Shown: piece after piece, positions 1 through 10,721 of the stretch
How positions within the stretch are numbered: the first letter of the stretch is position 1
Layout: each line of letters starts with the position of its first letter
Assembly (NCBI GenBank): GCA_030159075.1
Contig: BROG01000527.1
Span: 1 to 64,000 of the forward strand
Direction: 5' to 3'
Origin: Atrina japonica
Lineage: Eukaryota > Mollusca > Bivalvia > Pterioida > Pinnidae
Length of the DNA: 64,000 nt
The notes under the pieces: model-generated
Told to the model about the DNA's origin: nothing
The model's input: the letters and a program-made list of their open reading frames with translations, nothing else
Databases searched by the model: none
Made by a program: the position numbers and the translations under genes

Positions 1-131
1 AAAATCTTGTATATAACAAAGTATCCATTAAGTAACATTTTAGTGACAGTGTTGTCTCCCTTGTGTGTCTTGAAATCTTGACTTAGAATTATAGAACTAC
101 CAAATGTCTATCATTTTGCCACATATTTCAG

Positions 132-188
132 CATCTTCGTCTGTTGGGCTGTGTGACAGATGAACAGTTTCAGCTAGTGGTAGAAGAG
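132..188 (+). CDS. OGFOD2: OGFOD2-like exon (first in window)
   Basis: The acceptor is ATTTCAG at 125-131 and the donor GTAGGT at 189. It encodes 19 residues, HLRLLGCVTDEQFQLVVEE, in phase 0 at both ends. It joins to the IENEIERRKNIG of the next exon, matching the helical N-terminal region of the family. The shortness makes this exon less certain than the others. Confidence 0.75.
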
Positions 189-3100
189 GTAGGTGTATAG
201 ATTACTATTACATGTATTTTATAGTTTATTATTGCATACTTGGAAATTTTCACTCCTGTTCAATTTTTGCCAATTTCGTTTTTAGATGAGAGGGCAAATT
301 TACATGTAAAATGAAAGCAAAATGTAAAGCTAAATAATTGAGGGATAGACATATATGCCAACCATGAGACTAATGTGTTTTGGGCAAATATTAAATGGGG
401 TGAATGTGCTTTCTGTTGCAATTGGGCAAAAATAACCAGGGGACGAACATTTCTCATTGCTTTAATTTTCTCACTACTGTCAGAAGATCATCACAAGGGT
501 AAGTAGTTTGTTGTATAAGATCGTCATTGTTTAAGTTACATAAATGAATTAGATTAAATTGAATTTTATTTATTTTGCAAACAAGTTTAATAACTTATGT
601 AAATGTCTCTTGTTGGCACAAGGGGGTGCTTATTGTGAGCAGATACTGGAAAACAGAAAATCCATTTGTTCAATCTTGCAACCATTGTTGTATCATCTCA
701 CATAAATGTACATGCTACTTATTCTCCTGTATTTCCCTGTCCAAGTAGGAATGAACATGGGTTGCATTGGTATTTTGAAATGCACATCACTGCACTATCT
801 CAGTACGTGCGTACCTGGACAAAATAAATAACAATACAATGTAGTTCTGTATAGTGTGTCATAAACTGAAGAGATACATGTACAGTAAAACCTGCTATAA
901 TGGCCACCTCTATATAAGGATTACCTGTTTATAAAGGCCATTTTTTCAAGTCCCTTGACTGCATACTTCAAATAAATTGAACCGGTGTATAAGGGTCACC
1001 TGCACATAAAGATCAGTGTTTTCTGGTCTCTTCAGTGGCCCCTATATAGAGGTTTCACTGTAATTAGATTTTTTTTTTGTTTGAATGTTATTTTAGTCAA
1101 TACTCAAAAAAAATTTTTGTCATATGGTGCTGGCCATTTTTAAATGGTGGAGGACCTAGGAAGAGACCACTGGCCCTTCACAAGTTAGTAGAGAGATGAT
1201 TAAAGATTTTGAATGTACCTTTCTGTTGATATCACACATGATAGCTGTAACAGAGAAGTAGTAGACCTTTCACAGGCTGTCAATTTTGGGAACATGCCAT
1301 TGGCTACACTATTGGGAATTTTAACGTGAATTTGTGTCAACTCATATTGGGAAATACATATATTGTGTGCACGCATGGAAATCTCAATGCATTTTTTAAA
1401 TTCATTTCCCCTTACATTATTTTTTTTTCATTACGGTCATGAGGTCAACATGAAATTGGGAGTTTTTTCATCAAATTGCATTGGGAATGGGGCCAAATTT
1501 TGGCCCAGTGGATACTATATAAAAAGCCCTGTTTCATGATTTCTCTTAAAACTTAACTTTGCTTAGAATTTAACAATTGATTGGGAAAGGACTTTTAATT
1601 CATCATGCCATGTAGTGATGCAATTACATAAATACAGTAAAACCTGCTTTAGCGACCACTTGTGTATAAAGACTACCTGGTCACAAAGACCTTATTTTGT
1701 TGTCCCCAATAGTATCATTTGTGTACAAATCAACCTCTACATAAAGAGCACCTCCCTATAAAGACTGGTTTTCTTGTGTCCCTAAGGAGGTCTTTAGATG
1801 CAAGTTTCACTGTATGCATGTATTAGTTTTTGGATGCAGTATATCTTCGTAATACATAATTAGGCCGCCCTTCAACATGCCAGGCAGTCAAAATTAAAGT
1901 GATATATTAGTTTCATCATCGTAAAACCACGGTCTGGAATCACTATGCTGTTTCCTAAAAGAGCCTAGTAATTCCGAACTGTTGCTTTAAGACGATGTAT
2001 TAGTTTGTACACATGGCTTAGCTGGTAATTTCTTACATCTCATGAATGATACATGGTCTGAGTTTTTATTTTTTTAACAGATAGAAAATGAAATTGAACG
2101 ACGGAAAAATATTGGTCCAAATTTTCAACAGAGGAAAAAGATAATTTTGCAAAACTATAAACCACTTCATCCAGAAATATTTTCACTAAAGGTGAGTGCA
2201 TTTTTTTTCAGAAGAATTTTTTATGAAGGTGAGTGATTTTTTAAACAAAAAATTCAGGTAATATTGGACTTGATAGCTCAGTTGGTAGAGCATTGAAACT
2301 TCAGCAACAAGCTCCCTGTTTTGATCCCTGTTCTGAAAGCGAAACCGTTATGACAGCCGCTTAGGAGAGTGGAAGGGGCTTGATCTTTAAAAAAATGGAA
2401 TAACTTTTGGATTTACTATGGATGAACTAATCATTCCTCTGTTAGTACGTTTCTGAAAACTTCACTGAATGCACAGGCATATATATGGTAGTGTGTAATG
2501 CCACACCTAATAATTTTTCAGTTATATGGTGGCATAAAATTTTTGATGGTGGAGGAGAGAACTCGGTTACATGGGAAGAAATTACTGACCTTCCGCAATT
2601 AAACTGACAAACTTTCTCACAAAAAACAGCTAAGGTTCCAGCGGGGCTTGAACCTGCGCTGACTAGAAGTGAGAGACTTACTGGTTCAAAGCGTGATGCT
2701 CTAACCACTCGGCCATGGAGGCCCCTCAAAACATTGAAATTGTCACATAGTCTTCATGTAAAAGTAAAAATGTATTTTAATTTAGACACAGGATAAAAAG
2801 TTTATAATAAGACCATTTTGATATCATACTCCTTCTCGGCCCTCGGGCCCCGATATCAGCCCGAGCACCAAAGGCTCTTGGGCTGATATCAGGAATCTCG
2901 GGCTGAGAACGAGTATGATACCAAAATGGTTATATGACAATCTCTATATATTGTCTAAGATAAGCTCTACAAACTACAGTGGAACCTCTCTTAAAGACCA
3001 CCTCGCTCAAGAGACCACTTCTCATTTAAGACTAAATATTCAGTCTTTTGATACGTTCAGACCCTGACTTTAGAGACCACCTTGCTAATCAGACCACTTT

Positions 3101-6100
3101 GAGTCAGTCAGGTATGTGGTCTTATTACCAAGGTTTCAGTGTATATAAACCTCTATAGAAAAAAACTCAAATCATAGGCTTTTGAGTTATTTATGTTGTT
3201 TTTAGTTTTAGTTTAGGTTGAATTCATCTAGAATTTCACCCCAAAATCAAATTTTGGCCTTCATGGCAATCTATGAATTGGCCTCCTGTCCTAGTGGTTA
3301 GAGTATTGCGTTTTAAGCTATGAAGTCTCTAGTTAGTGTTGATTTGAATCTTGCTGGAACTAAGCTGATTTTGTGAGACAGTTTGCCATTCCACTTGTGG
3401 AAGACTGATGGTCCAAGGTACATTGTAACTGGGTTCTCTCCTCCACCATTATATACTGGCCAGCAGCACATATCTGAAAAATTGTTGAGTGTGGCATATA
3501 ACACCATTCAAATGAACAAAACAATCAATCTGTAAAATGGTATCTTGAAATATTGCACAGAAGGAAGAAGTAAATTTGATATGTGATTTTAATTTCAGCC
3601 TTTTTGATATTTTCAGGAAAAGTTCATGTCACCTGATTTTCTTAGAATTGTTAATCTGTGTAAGGGAGAAGACTGCACTGTGGAGAATTTGTTAAAAGAA
3701 ATCAATCAGACTCATGGTAAATACATATATTATTCAGACTACTACTGTACTCTACACTATCATGAGATGATATGCTGTATACAGGGTTATTTTTGCCCTA
3801 CTACCATACACTTGCAAAGTTAAGCCCTGTTTAAAATTTGACCATACTTGTTACAATTCAAGTTTACAATATGATTGCATTTTATTGCAAAGTTTTATTT
3901 TACAATTAATATTTGTGCATGTCTACCTTCTGCATGATTAAATTAAAGTTTTTTTTAAACAATTTAGTATGTTGTTTAAGAAATATATAATAGAGACTTG
4001 CAACAGGTACTAAAAGTAGCAAACGGGGGCAGAAATAAAATGGGGGCAAAAATTTCCTTGTACAGAGTAATAATTTCAATACATTATTTCTGCTGAAGAA
4101 GTAGATTTCTTTACCTCTAAATTCGTTTTGGGAAAGCGTTTGGGAGTGGGTTGATATTGATTTGTTTGTTTGTTTGTTTATTGTTGGTTAATGTCCCACT
4201 CAAGAATATTTCACTCATATCGAGGCGTCACCAAATGCTGGTGAAGGGCTTCAAATTTTGGCCTATGCTCGGCACTTACGGCCATTAGCAGTGAGGGTTC
4301 TTTAATGTGCCGACACCTACTGTGACACGGGACCTCCAGTTTTTACTGTCTCATCAAAAAGACAGGAAACCAACCTGTCGCCAACGGGACTCGAACTCAC
4401 GACCCCACGATCCAGAGTCGAGCGCGTTACCGACTGAGCCAGGGCGGCTCGGTTGATATTGGTAACTCTTAACATAAGAAATAAAGTTATACTATATGTA
4501 ATCTGTACTAAATAAAGACATCTATATTGTAATTTTTAGCCAGGTTTTATCCAAGCTAATTAAAAATCAATCTCTAATCATTCCCGTTTTCTGATATGTT
4601 GTGTGTAGGATCTAACGCAATAGGGAACTCTTTGAGTTAGCCTGGATTACCGATATGACCCTGCATTTATTCGCACCTTCTCGATTTTGTTCCTCATATG
4701 TTCTTCTGGTTTTTTTATTTACCTTCGCAACATATGTAAAGTAAATGGAAATATTTTTACTTTTGAGCTCATTAATTTTATTTTGTATAAAGAGACCAAA
4801 GAGACTCTTAAAACATACCACAATAGGTTATTTAGTTGAATGCCAAATTACTGAAATGTAGCAGGCAAGGAAAAATGTGCAGACAGACTGGGAATTGAAC
4901 CCAGGACCTTCATAACACTTGCAGGGCACTTTTACCCATTGTGCTATCAGGGCTATCTATGTATTATTGAAACCGAAAATAACATTGAGGAACATTTTTC
5001 TAGAATCACGCAACTGGTGATAATAAAAGCAGGATTATAACGGTAATCTGCACTAACTCGAAAGTTCCCTATTGGATATGGTTTTACAGGCAGATGACCT
5101 TGTAGGTGTGACATTTTTGACCAAGGAAAATGAGACTAATGCCATTTTGTAAGTTTACCAAAAGGCAGTGAGAAATCTGTCGTTAATTAGATTGGGCTTC
5201 ACCAAGAAGAAAACTGGTGCGTTTGGAGCTCATATCATTGTCGGTATGATTCACATAACTTAGCGGGGCTGAGTAAGCATTTGATTATCATATATTTTCA
5301 CGTTTTGGTTAAGATAAGAATCACATGAAATGCATTTCATTCCACCTGGATACACAAAGGTATGGCGACAAGTAGGAACAATTACAATTGTAATTTTAAT
5401 ATCGTCATGCTGCATGACATCAAATTTAAACTCATCCACATTAGTCTGCCCATTAATATACATTTAGTTGACACAGTACCAGTCTCAAGCACCAAGTCAT
5501 TCCAATGAGTTTTCTTTTTTTTAAATTTTGAAGTGTTTTATGCCACACTCAATAATTTTTCAGTTGTATGGTGGCAACCAATTTTTAATGCTGGGGAGAA
5601 AACCTGGTTGCAGTGAAACCGGGAAGGAACCACTGGCCTTCTACAAGTACACTGGGCTCTACATTAAGGATTTTTTCACTTGTCCCATTAGACATGTAAT
5701 GTAAAAAAGTCATTTGTCCCAATCATTAACAAAAATTATCTTTAATAAAAAAAGTTAAAATATAATAAAATATCTGCCTTCTAAAAAGAGAACATTCATC
5801 AGGTTACGAAAAATAAAAGCAACACAATGATAGAGATGTTACCAAGAAGAAGAAAAAAACAACAATACAGTATATATACATGTATGATAATTCACACTCT
5901 ACGATAATGTCTAGAACTTGCTACTTTCAACTTGTCTTTCATTATATTATTTGTTTGTTTGCAACTCAGTTTTCTGTATTATTTTGTTTATGATTTGTTT
6001 TCATTAACCTCAAACCAATAAATTGTCAAACTCCTGTTCGCGATAACAGGTAAAATCTGTAATCAAATCAATGTCACTGCAACTTCAAAAGCTGTTAATT

Positions 6101-6691
6101 TGTCATAGGTGACAAGCGTTTCAGTGATTATTTTTTGGAAGACCTCATAACACTTCAATCACACCTACTGTATTATGATCTCACTGAAAGTCAATTTCTA
6201 TCAATGTTCATGCATACAAAGATAAAATGTTTGTCTTAGTAATTCGAGCTTCACTTTTGAATTACTGGTAGACATTAAATGGATACACATCAGTTTAGTT
6301 GATGTTTGAAATCACAAATTATAAATATTGCTGATTATTTTAACTTGTCCTCTTGGACACATGCTTAGGAAGATTTACTTGTCCGAGCTGATTTTCACCT
6401 GGACACGGACAATTAGACAAACGTTAATGTCAAGCCTTGGTACATTCAATGAAACAGTAATTTGTAAGAAGTTTTAGTTATAGTATTATGCCAAAATGAT
6501 AATAAAATATGCAATTATACTGCCTGGGTTTCAGTACTTTCTGTACTCTACATTGATGTTGTAACTTATACATTAACACAAATTACATTCTATTACGCAC
6601 CTCCGACATATCACATTTTCTGTAGCTTGAGGTCCATGCTATAATCTTATGTTTTTAATGTACATTGTACATTATGCTTAACAATTTGGGG

Positions 6692-6734
<43 letters not shown>

Positions 6735-7423
6735 TTAGATTCAAGATGGGAGTACTTATTGGTTTTGGTTTGTCTGTTTGTAAGTTTACATCCGTCTGTT
6801 AGCAACATTTTGGTTTCCATCAAATGACAGATGTTCTTTCCTCAAATTTTAACCAATTTTATAACATTGCTTTAACTCGTACATCCCTAAAGACACATTT
6901 GGACTGGTCTGTGTCATTGATTTTCAGTAGAGTTCATTATTGTCAGGGGTAGATGGGTTAAATCATTTAGCTCTAGAATGAGTTTGATTATGGGCAATTT
7001 ACTGCAATATTTGCCAGAGTAATGGGACTTTAAAATATTCATGAATGACGTAACTTTTAGAGTGCAGTTTTTCTCAAACACATCTTATGTTATAAATATC
7101 TTGTTTTTCATACAGCTGAAAGAGCTTACTCCTTCCCGGTATTCACAGAAGATTTCTGTGATAAGTTTACTGAGGAAATAAAACACTTTGAGGACAGTGA
7201 TTGCCCAAAAGGAAGGCCAAATACTATGAATATGTATGGGGTAAGTTTGTTTTCAATTCTCTCCTTCGCTGTTTCATCTAAGATTGATTATAACTGAAGT
7301 TGTAGAGTGTTGGTGTTGAAACCTGATTCCTGCACCAATAAATTGAGTTAATACCATATGGTTATTAACCAGTATTTTCCATATAGGCCTAGTTATTGTG
7401 TTAAAGTCTGTGGTATTGGCCTG

Positions 7424-7517
<94 letters not shown>

Positions 7518-8071
7518 GGATGCTTTTCAAAATTATTAATTTATTTCAGATTTTATTGAACGAGTTACTTGAATTTGATGAGAATTTCTTGACTCCATTA
7601 CGAGAAGACTATCTTCACCACATTACAAAAGTATTATATTCAGATTGGGGAGGCGATGACCTTGACTCTCATAAAGCATTTGTGGTCAAGTACAAAGTTG
7701 GAGAGGACTTGGATTTGAAGTATCACTATGACAACGCAGAAGTGACACTAAATGTCGCAGTCAGCAAAACTTTTAAAGGGGGTACACTTTATTTTGGTGA
7801 TATGAGAACTGTAACTCTCTCAGATACTGAATGCACACAATATGAACATGATTTTGGCACTGGTCTTTTACATAGAGGGCAGCACAGGCATGGTGCACTT
7901 CCTATTGAATGTGGTGAAAGATACAACTTAATTATCTGGATGAGATCTTCTAGAATCCGAAACCAGTTCTGTCCCATGTGTAACAATAAACCGGAACTGG
8001 TTCCAACAGTAGGGTGTGGAGATGGTTTTACAGCTGAGGAGAAAATTGTTAATGTGTGCTCTGTTGACTAA
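132..8071 (+). CDS. OGFOD2: OGFOD2-like 2-oxoglutarate/Fe(II) oxygenase, 3' five coding exons (5' end outside window)
   Basis: Joined exons 132-188, 2081-2191, 3617-3716, 7116-7240 and 7550-8071 give one open frame of 304 residues to a TAA stop; phases match at all four junctions and all introns are GT-AG. The family protein is about 350 residues, so roughly 45 N-terminal residues are missing to the left. Recognisable family sequence includes CPKGRPNTMN, DSHKAFVVKY, HYDNAEVTLNVA, TGLLHRG and the cysteine-bearing FCPMC near the C-terminus. In the 304-residue numbering the iron ligands are His190 and Asp192 (HxD) and probably the distal His245, with Arg255 in GERYNLIIW as the likely 2-oxoglutarate carboxylate anchor. 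The fold is that of prolyl-4-hydroxylase-like dioxygenases; the substrate of OGFOD2 is not established. All key residues look intact. It is convergent with the NOS gene, whose stop codon is 9.5 kb away. Confidence 0.93.
237..459. mobile_element. GGCGAA-type foldback MITE-like element, copy 1
   Basis: It is similar along its length to 25913-26143 and 19859-20043. The shared order is TTCACTCCTGTT, GCCAATTTCG, GGGCAAATTTA, CTAAATAATT, CATGAGACTA, then AAAATAACCAGG near the end. Ends and interior carry inverted GGGCGAAAAT/ATTTTCGCC motifs. It looks like a non-autonomous DNA element; no transposase is present. Confidence 0.6.
881..1062. mobile_element. ACAGT-family MITE (pogo/mariner-like ends)
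   Basis: It begins TACAGTAAAACCTGC and ends GAGGTTTCACTGTA, imperfect terminal inverted repeats flanked by TA. The interior repeats TATAAAG/ACCACC-like motifs. TA flanks and CAGT ends fit the Tc1/mariner-pogo superfamily, but the assignment is an inference. Confidence 0.6.
1633..1814. mobile_element. ACAGT-family MITE
   Basis: It begins TACAGTAAAACCTGC and ends GCAAGTTTCACTGTA. It has the same size (about 182 bp) and ends as the copy at 881-1062. Confidence 0.62.
2081..2191 (+). CDS. OGFOD2: OGFOD2-like exon
   Basis: The acceptor is TTTTTTAACAG and the donor GTGAGT. It has 37 codons in phase 0, beginning IENEIERRKNIG and ending HPEIFSLK, a charged segment that precedes the catalytic domain. 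Confidence 0.85.
2262..2345 (+). repeat. tRNA-like sequence, probable SINE head or tRNA relic
   Basis: It contains a good A-box, TAGCTCAGTTGGTAGAGC, and a weak B-box-like TTTGATCCC about 45 bases later. The expected cloverleaf is not convincing, so it is treated as a degenerate tRNA-derived repeat and not a gene. Confidence 0.4.
2490..2728 (-). mobile_element. SINE-A (tRNA-derived), full copy
   Basis: Read on the - strand it starts GAGGGGCCTCCATGGCCGAG, with A-box TGGCCGAGTGGTTAGAGC and B-box GGTTCAAGCCC. A body follows with TTGTGAGAAAGTTTG, GGAGGAGAGAAC on the other strand and ATAACTGAAAAATTATT. At least eight more copies occur in this window. Confidence 0.8.
2812..2932. mobile_element. Foldback MITE
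   Basis: The left end ACCATTTTGATATCATACTC pairs with the right end GAGTATGATACCAAAATGGT. Inner palindromic blocks (CCCGATATCAGCCCGAG versus CTTGGGCTGATATCAGGAA) extend the stem. It has no coding capacity and lies in an OGFOD2 intron. Confidence 0.75.
2975..3143. mobile_element. ACAGT-family MITE, GGAACCTC subfamily
   Basis: It starts TACAGTGGAACCTCTC and ends AAGGTTTCAGTGTA. Inside are repeats of GAGACCACCT/CAGACCACTT. The same subfamily recurs at 24673-24836, 35823-35968 and 43718-43810. Confidence 0.62.
3279..3530 (+). mobile_element. SINE-A copy
   Basis: It starts GGCCTCCTGTCCTAGTGGTT, with a diverged A-box, and ends with GTGTGGCATATAACACCATT and a short AAC/AAT-rich tail. It is more diverged than the copy at 2490-2728. 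Confidence 0.7.
3617..3716 (+). CDS. OGFOD2: OGFOD2-like exon
   Basis: The acceptor is TATTTTCAG and the donor GTAAAT. It encodes EKFMSPDFLRIV through to EINQTH plus one base, which with the next exon completes an Ala codon. This is the linker into the dioxygenase domain. Confidence 0.88.
3776..4070. mobile_element. TATACAGGGTTAT element, copy 1
   Basis: It is similar over about 300 bp to 10722-11042. Shared blocks are TATACAGGGTTAT, CTTGTTACAATTC, TTTATTGCAAAG, TCTGTATGATTA (here TCTGCATGATTA) and AAATGGGGGCAAAA close to the end. The ends resemble those of the GGCGAA elements. Confidence 0.6.
4160..4450 (-). mobile_element. SINE-B (tRNA-derived), full copy with target-site duplication
   Basis: On the - strand it begins GAGCCGCCCTGGCTCAGTCG, with an A-box-like TGGCTCAGTCGG and B-box GAGTTCGAGTCCC, and ends in an (ACAA)n tail. 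The 11-bp direct repeat GGTTGATATTG flanks it at 4149-4159 and 4451-4461, the mark of retroposition. Confidence 0.88.
4886..4955 (-). repeat. tRNA-like relic
   Basis: On the - strand there is an A-box TAGCACAATGGG and a strong B-box GGGTTCAATTCCC in a tRNA-sized interval. The stems are imperfect and there is no T-run terminator, so a SINE head or tRNA pseudogene is more likely than a working tRNA. Confidence 0.4.
5528..5650 (-). mobile_element. SINE-A 3' fragment
   Basis: It carries TTTTATGCCACACTCAATAA and TTTTTCAGTTGTATGGTGGC, typical of the SINE-A 3' part, followed by a diverged body. The tRNA head is missing. Confidence 0.6.
5645..6441. mobile_element. ACTTGTCC element with inverted ends
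   Basis: The left end has CTACATTAAGGATTTTTTCACTTGTCC. The right end, reverse-complemented, reads GCTTGACATTAACG followed by ACTTGTCC-like motifs. Fragments of the same family lie at 32925-33040 and 50785-51025. No transposase frame is present. Confidence 0.45.
6695..6731. repeat. (TA)n microsatellite
   Basis: About 37 bp of uninterrupted TA in the last-but-one OGFOD2 intron. Confidence 0.95.
6865..6970. repeat. Interspersed repeat family G (CTAAAGACACATTTGGACTGG)
   Basis: It shares CCCTAAAGACACATTTGGACTGG and GTGTCATTGATT with 14950-15050 and, in the other orientation, 37625-37725. The ends resemble TTAACTCATTCACC/GGTGAATGAGTTAA. Confidence 0.55.
7116..7240 (+). CDS. OGFOD2: OGFOD2-like exon
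   Basis: The acceptor is TTCATACAG and the donor GTAAGT. It encodes ERAYSFPVFTEDFCDKF followed by CPKGRPNTMNMYG. The KGRPNTMN-YG block is a hallmark of OGFOD2 and opens the dioxygenase domain. Confidence 0.93.
7428..7510. repeat. (GA)n microsatellite next to OGFOD2 splice acceptor
   Basis: 83 bp of pure GA, ending 39 bases before the last coding exon. On the transcribed strand it is purine-only and full of AG dinucleotides. Confidence 0.97.
7550..8071 (+). CDS. OGFOD2: OGFOD2-like terminal coding exon with the iron-binding core
   Basis: The acceptor is TTATTTCAG (7541-7549), phase 0, and the exon runs to TAA at 8069-8071. It holds the HxD iron ligands (His codon at 7724-7726), the distal HGALP histidine, the GERYNLIIW arginine, and the C-terminal FCPMC and GCGDGFT blocks. 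An 83-bp (GA)n tract ends only 39 bases upstream of the exon. Confidence 0.95.
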   Translation: MLLNELLEFDENFLTPLREDYLHHITKVLYSDWGGDDLDSHKAFVVKYKVGEDLDLKYHYDNAEVTLNVAVSKTFKGGTLYFGDMRTVTLSDTECTQYEHDFGTGLLHRGQHRHGALPIECGERYNLIIWMRSSRIRNQFCPMCNNKPELVPTVGCGDGFTAEEKIVNVCSVD

Positions 8072-8091
8072 GTGAAATATTGGAGTTTTTA

Positions 8092-8269
8092 TACAGTGTC
8101 CTGAAAGACTGCCCCTTCAGTCAGTGAAATGTGAAGAGACAGCTGGTCTCTCAAAAGAGGTTTTATCTAGAGGGTCATTTAGTTATTTAACCAAGTAGTT
8201 TTCAGAATGTGTTCTCTTAAGATAGGTGGTCCTCTATGACAGTGGTCTCACAAGACAGTTTTCACTGTA
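8092..8269. mobile_element. ACAGT-family MITE in the OGFOD2 3' UTR
   Basis: It begins ATACAGTGTCCTG 20 bases after the stop codon and ends ACAGTTTTCACTGTA. Internal GACCAC/GGTCTC repeats place it in the GGAACCTC subfamily. It is very likely transcribed as the first part of the 3' UTR. Confidence 0.55.
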
Positions 8270-8474
8270 TGCACTTTTGTCATAGGCAAGACAAATGAAA
8301 TTTAATATTTGCTTGGAAAAACTAACATTATAGACAGAACTTTGATATGTATTTTTCTTTGTGCCATATAAAGTAATGCTAAATTCTAATTCTTCCTTTT
8401 TTACTTAATTCAGTCCCAAAATTGATACTGATCAAAATTGAAACTTCATTTGTTGACTCTGTATTTTAACTGAA

Positions 8475-8759
8475 TGTTTGTTTGTTTATTGTTGTTTAAC
8501 GTCCCACTCAAGAATATTTCACTCATATGGAGACGTCACCAAATGCCGGTGAAGGGCTTCAAATTTTGGCCTATGCTCGGCACTTATGGCCATTGAGCAC
8601 TGAGGGTTCTTTAAAGTGCCGACACCTACTGTGACACAGGACCTCCAGTTTTTACTGTCTGATCCGAAAGACAGGAAACCAACCTGTCGCCGGCGGGACT
8701 CGAACTCACGACCTCACGATCCAGAGTCGAGCGCGCTACCGACTGAGCCAGGCCGGCTC
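8475..8759 (-). mobile_element. SINE-B, second full copy with target-site duplication
   Basis: It is nearly identical in order to 4160-4450, with tRNA head GAGCCGGCCTGGCTCAGTCG on the - strand and a TTTG-repeat tail. The 13-bp duplication TATTTTAACTGAA flanks it at 8462-8474 and 8760-8772. Confidence 0.9.
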
Positions 8760-9780
8760 TATTTTAACTGAAATCACATAAATAATTATGAACACAGATA
8801 AGAGGAAGGCAAATCGATTTTGTCTGTCGGTTTGCAGCATTTTTGGTTTCCTTTTAATAGTTTAAGTTTCTTTTATTTTTATTTATATCTCTGAAAGAAC
8901 CATAGAATGAAATGCTAATACAGGCTGTCCATGTTTATTAATAGGATTGATGGATGACTTGTACCCAGGTTAATTTGTACCCAATCCTACCCCTTTGAAA
9001 TTTGGGTGCAAATTGTCTGGTCAAATCATACCCAGTAAATAAATAGGTACAAATTGTCCTGGACAGATCAGCTCAGGTCTTTGTCTTTCGTATGATTCGT
9101 CTTGGGTATGAGTTATCTTGATTACGTTTTCAGCTGGCACAAGTCACTCTTCTAGCACATCTTGTAGACATTTCCAAACATGACTGGAAAGATATGAGAC
9201 ACCATGATATTTTGGTTTCCATGTAGGCACAAGATACTTTTATCATTATTGACATCTGTAATCTATTTTCAATGGTTAATTGTATTTGCAGTTGTCTGTT
9301 TTGTGGTATATCATTGTTTTGTGATTGCTAAATACTTTCCCCAAAATAACTCATTTTTCTCTTTAGTAAGACTAATTTTTTTTACCTTTTTTAAATATGT
9401 TTTTGAAATTCTAAATTCAATTTTTTGTTTTGTTGTTTTACATTCCACTCGGAATTTTTTTTTATCTTTACGGTGTGCTGAAAGTGAAAAGCCACAAATT
9501 TTGACTGTATGGTTTTATATGAGTAAGAGTTCTTGATACAGAATTTACTGGTACATCTTTGTTGTGTAAAAAACCTAAACAATACTGTCCACTTTCAATA
9601 AATAAGGGTGAACAGCTAAAACATTTGTCTTTTTTTACTGTAGTAATTGTACTGAAAACTAACCTGTCACCGCTGTTCAAATCTACTTTAGACTTATTGG
9701 GTTTATAACTTTGTGCCAATTTGTGTAGATATAACTATACCATTGTATGTTATAACATGTACTTAAGTTACAGTGGAACC

Positions 9781-10042
9781 GGGGTCTCCGTGACCAAGTG
9801 GTTAGAGCATCACACTTTGAACCATTCAGTCTCTCACCTCTGATCAGCGCAGGTTCATGCCCTGCTGGAACCTTAGCTGATTTTTGTGAGAAAGTTTGCC
9901 AGTTTTCTTGCAGAAGGCCGGGAGTCTCTTCCCGGGTACACTATAACCAGGTTCCATCCTCCATATCAACAACTGGCCCTACCATATAATTGTAAAATTG
10001 TTGAGTGTGGCATAAAACATTATTCAAACAAACAAACAAAAT
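9781..10042 (+). mobile_element. SINE-A, full copy with CAAA tail
   Basis: It starts GGGGTCTCCGTGACCAAGTGG, with A-box TGACCAAGTGGTTAGAGC and B-box GGTTCATGCCC, and ends GTGTGGCATAAAACATTATT plus (CAAA)n. ACAGTGGAA before and ACAGTTGAA after may be a diverged target-site duplication. Confidence 0.82.
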
Positions 10043-10721
10043 ACAGTTGAATAACAATCAGGAATTTCTAGATTCATAAAACTTGAGAATTTACTCAAGT
10101 CTGAGAATATTCTCAATTTGGCCTGCTCATCCAATCAGATTTCAGGATTAGCCAAAGTTAATTAAAATTTTTACACTTAAGTGATTTTAAAGGTTTACGG
10201 TGCCAGGCCCTATTGGCACAAACCATTACATGTGTATCTTGTGTGAATATTCTGTAGAATGAAAACAAATAGGACAATAGAAATTTTCCAACCATTTTAA
10301 TATACATTGTTCTCAACTTTTCAAAATCAACAATAAAGTAACACACAGGTATCCAGAAAAACTGAAAGTAAGAAATTTCTTCACAATTAAAGTAAAAAAA
10401 AATTATGAAAAAATAATGACAACTGTATTATTAAAATAAATTTATTTAAAGTTAAATGTACATGTACATTGCACATCATTTAACGTGAGACTATGTATTT
10501 ATCATCCTTTTATTTCATGTTTTAATTTTTCCTCATGATTATGTTTGTCCAATTATTATATTTTGAAGATTTTTCCTTTATTGTTGTTAAAGGCATACAA
10601 TGCAATACAGTATGCAAAACATTTTACTGTGATATACATATTTTAATTTAATCTTAATTTTATTTTAATTATGATTATTGTAAAATATAGGTAAAGTATT
10701 TCCTTTTATAAGAAGCTTACT
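10043..10721. other. AT-rich intergenic DNA
   Basis: No gene, RNA or clear repeat is recognised. Confidence 0.5.

Larger units (their letters stand above)
189..2080 (+). other. OGFOD2 intron with foldback DNA elements
   Basis: No coding sequence is seen. It holds one GGCGAA-type foldback element (about 237-459), two ACAGT-ended elements (881-1062 and 1633-1814) and a minus-orientation 3' fragment of the SINE-A family (about 1121-1188). Confidence 0.7.
8072..9780. other. OGFOD2 downstream region
   Basis: Apart from the MITE and the SINE-B listed separately no gene is seen. AATAAA hexamers occur near 9038 and 9598 on the + strand, but the real polyadenylation site cannot be chosen. Short AT-rich open frames here have no recognisable protein features. 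Confidence 0.5.

Noticed and set aside
2442..2729. Small open frame beginning MRGLHGRVVRASRFEP, also seen in similar form at 9798-9989 and 18653-18925
   Set aside because: These are chance frames through the SINE-A tRNA head, found on whichever strand the SINE lies.
4886..4955. Possible functional tRNA genes here and at 2262-2345, 20666-20740 and 32505-32560
   Set aside because: They have A/B-box likeness only. Stems are incomplete and most belong to or resemble SINE heads.
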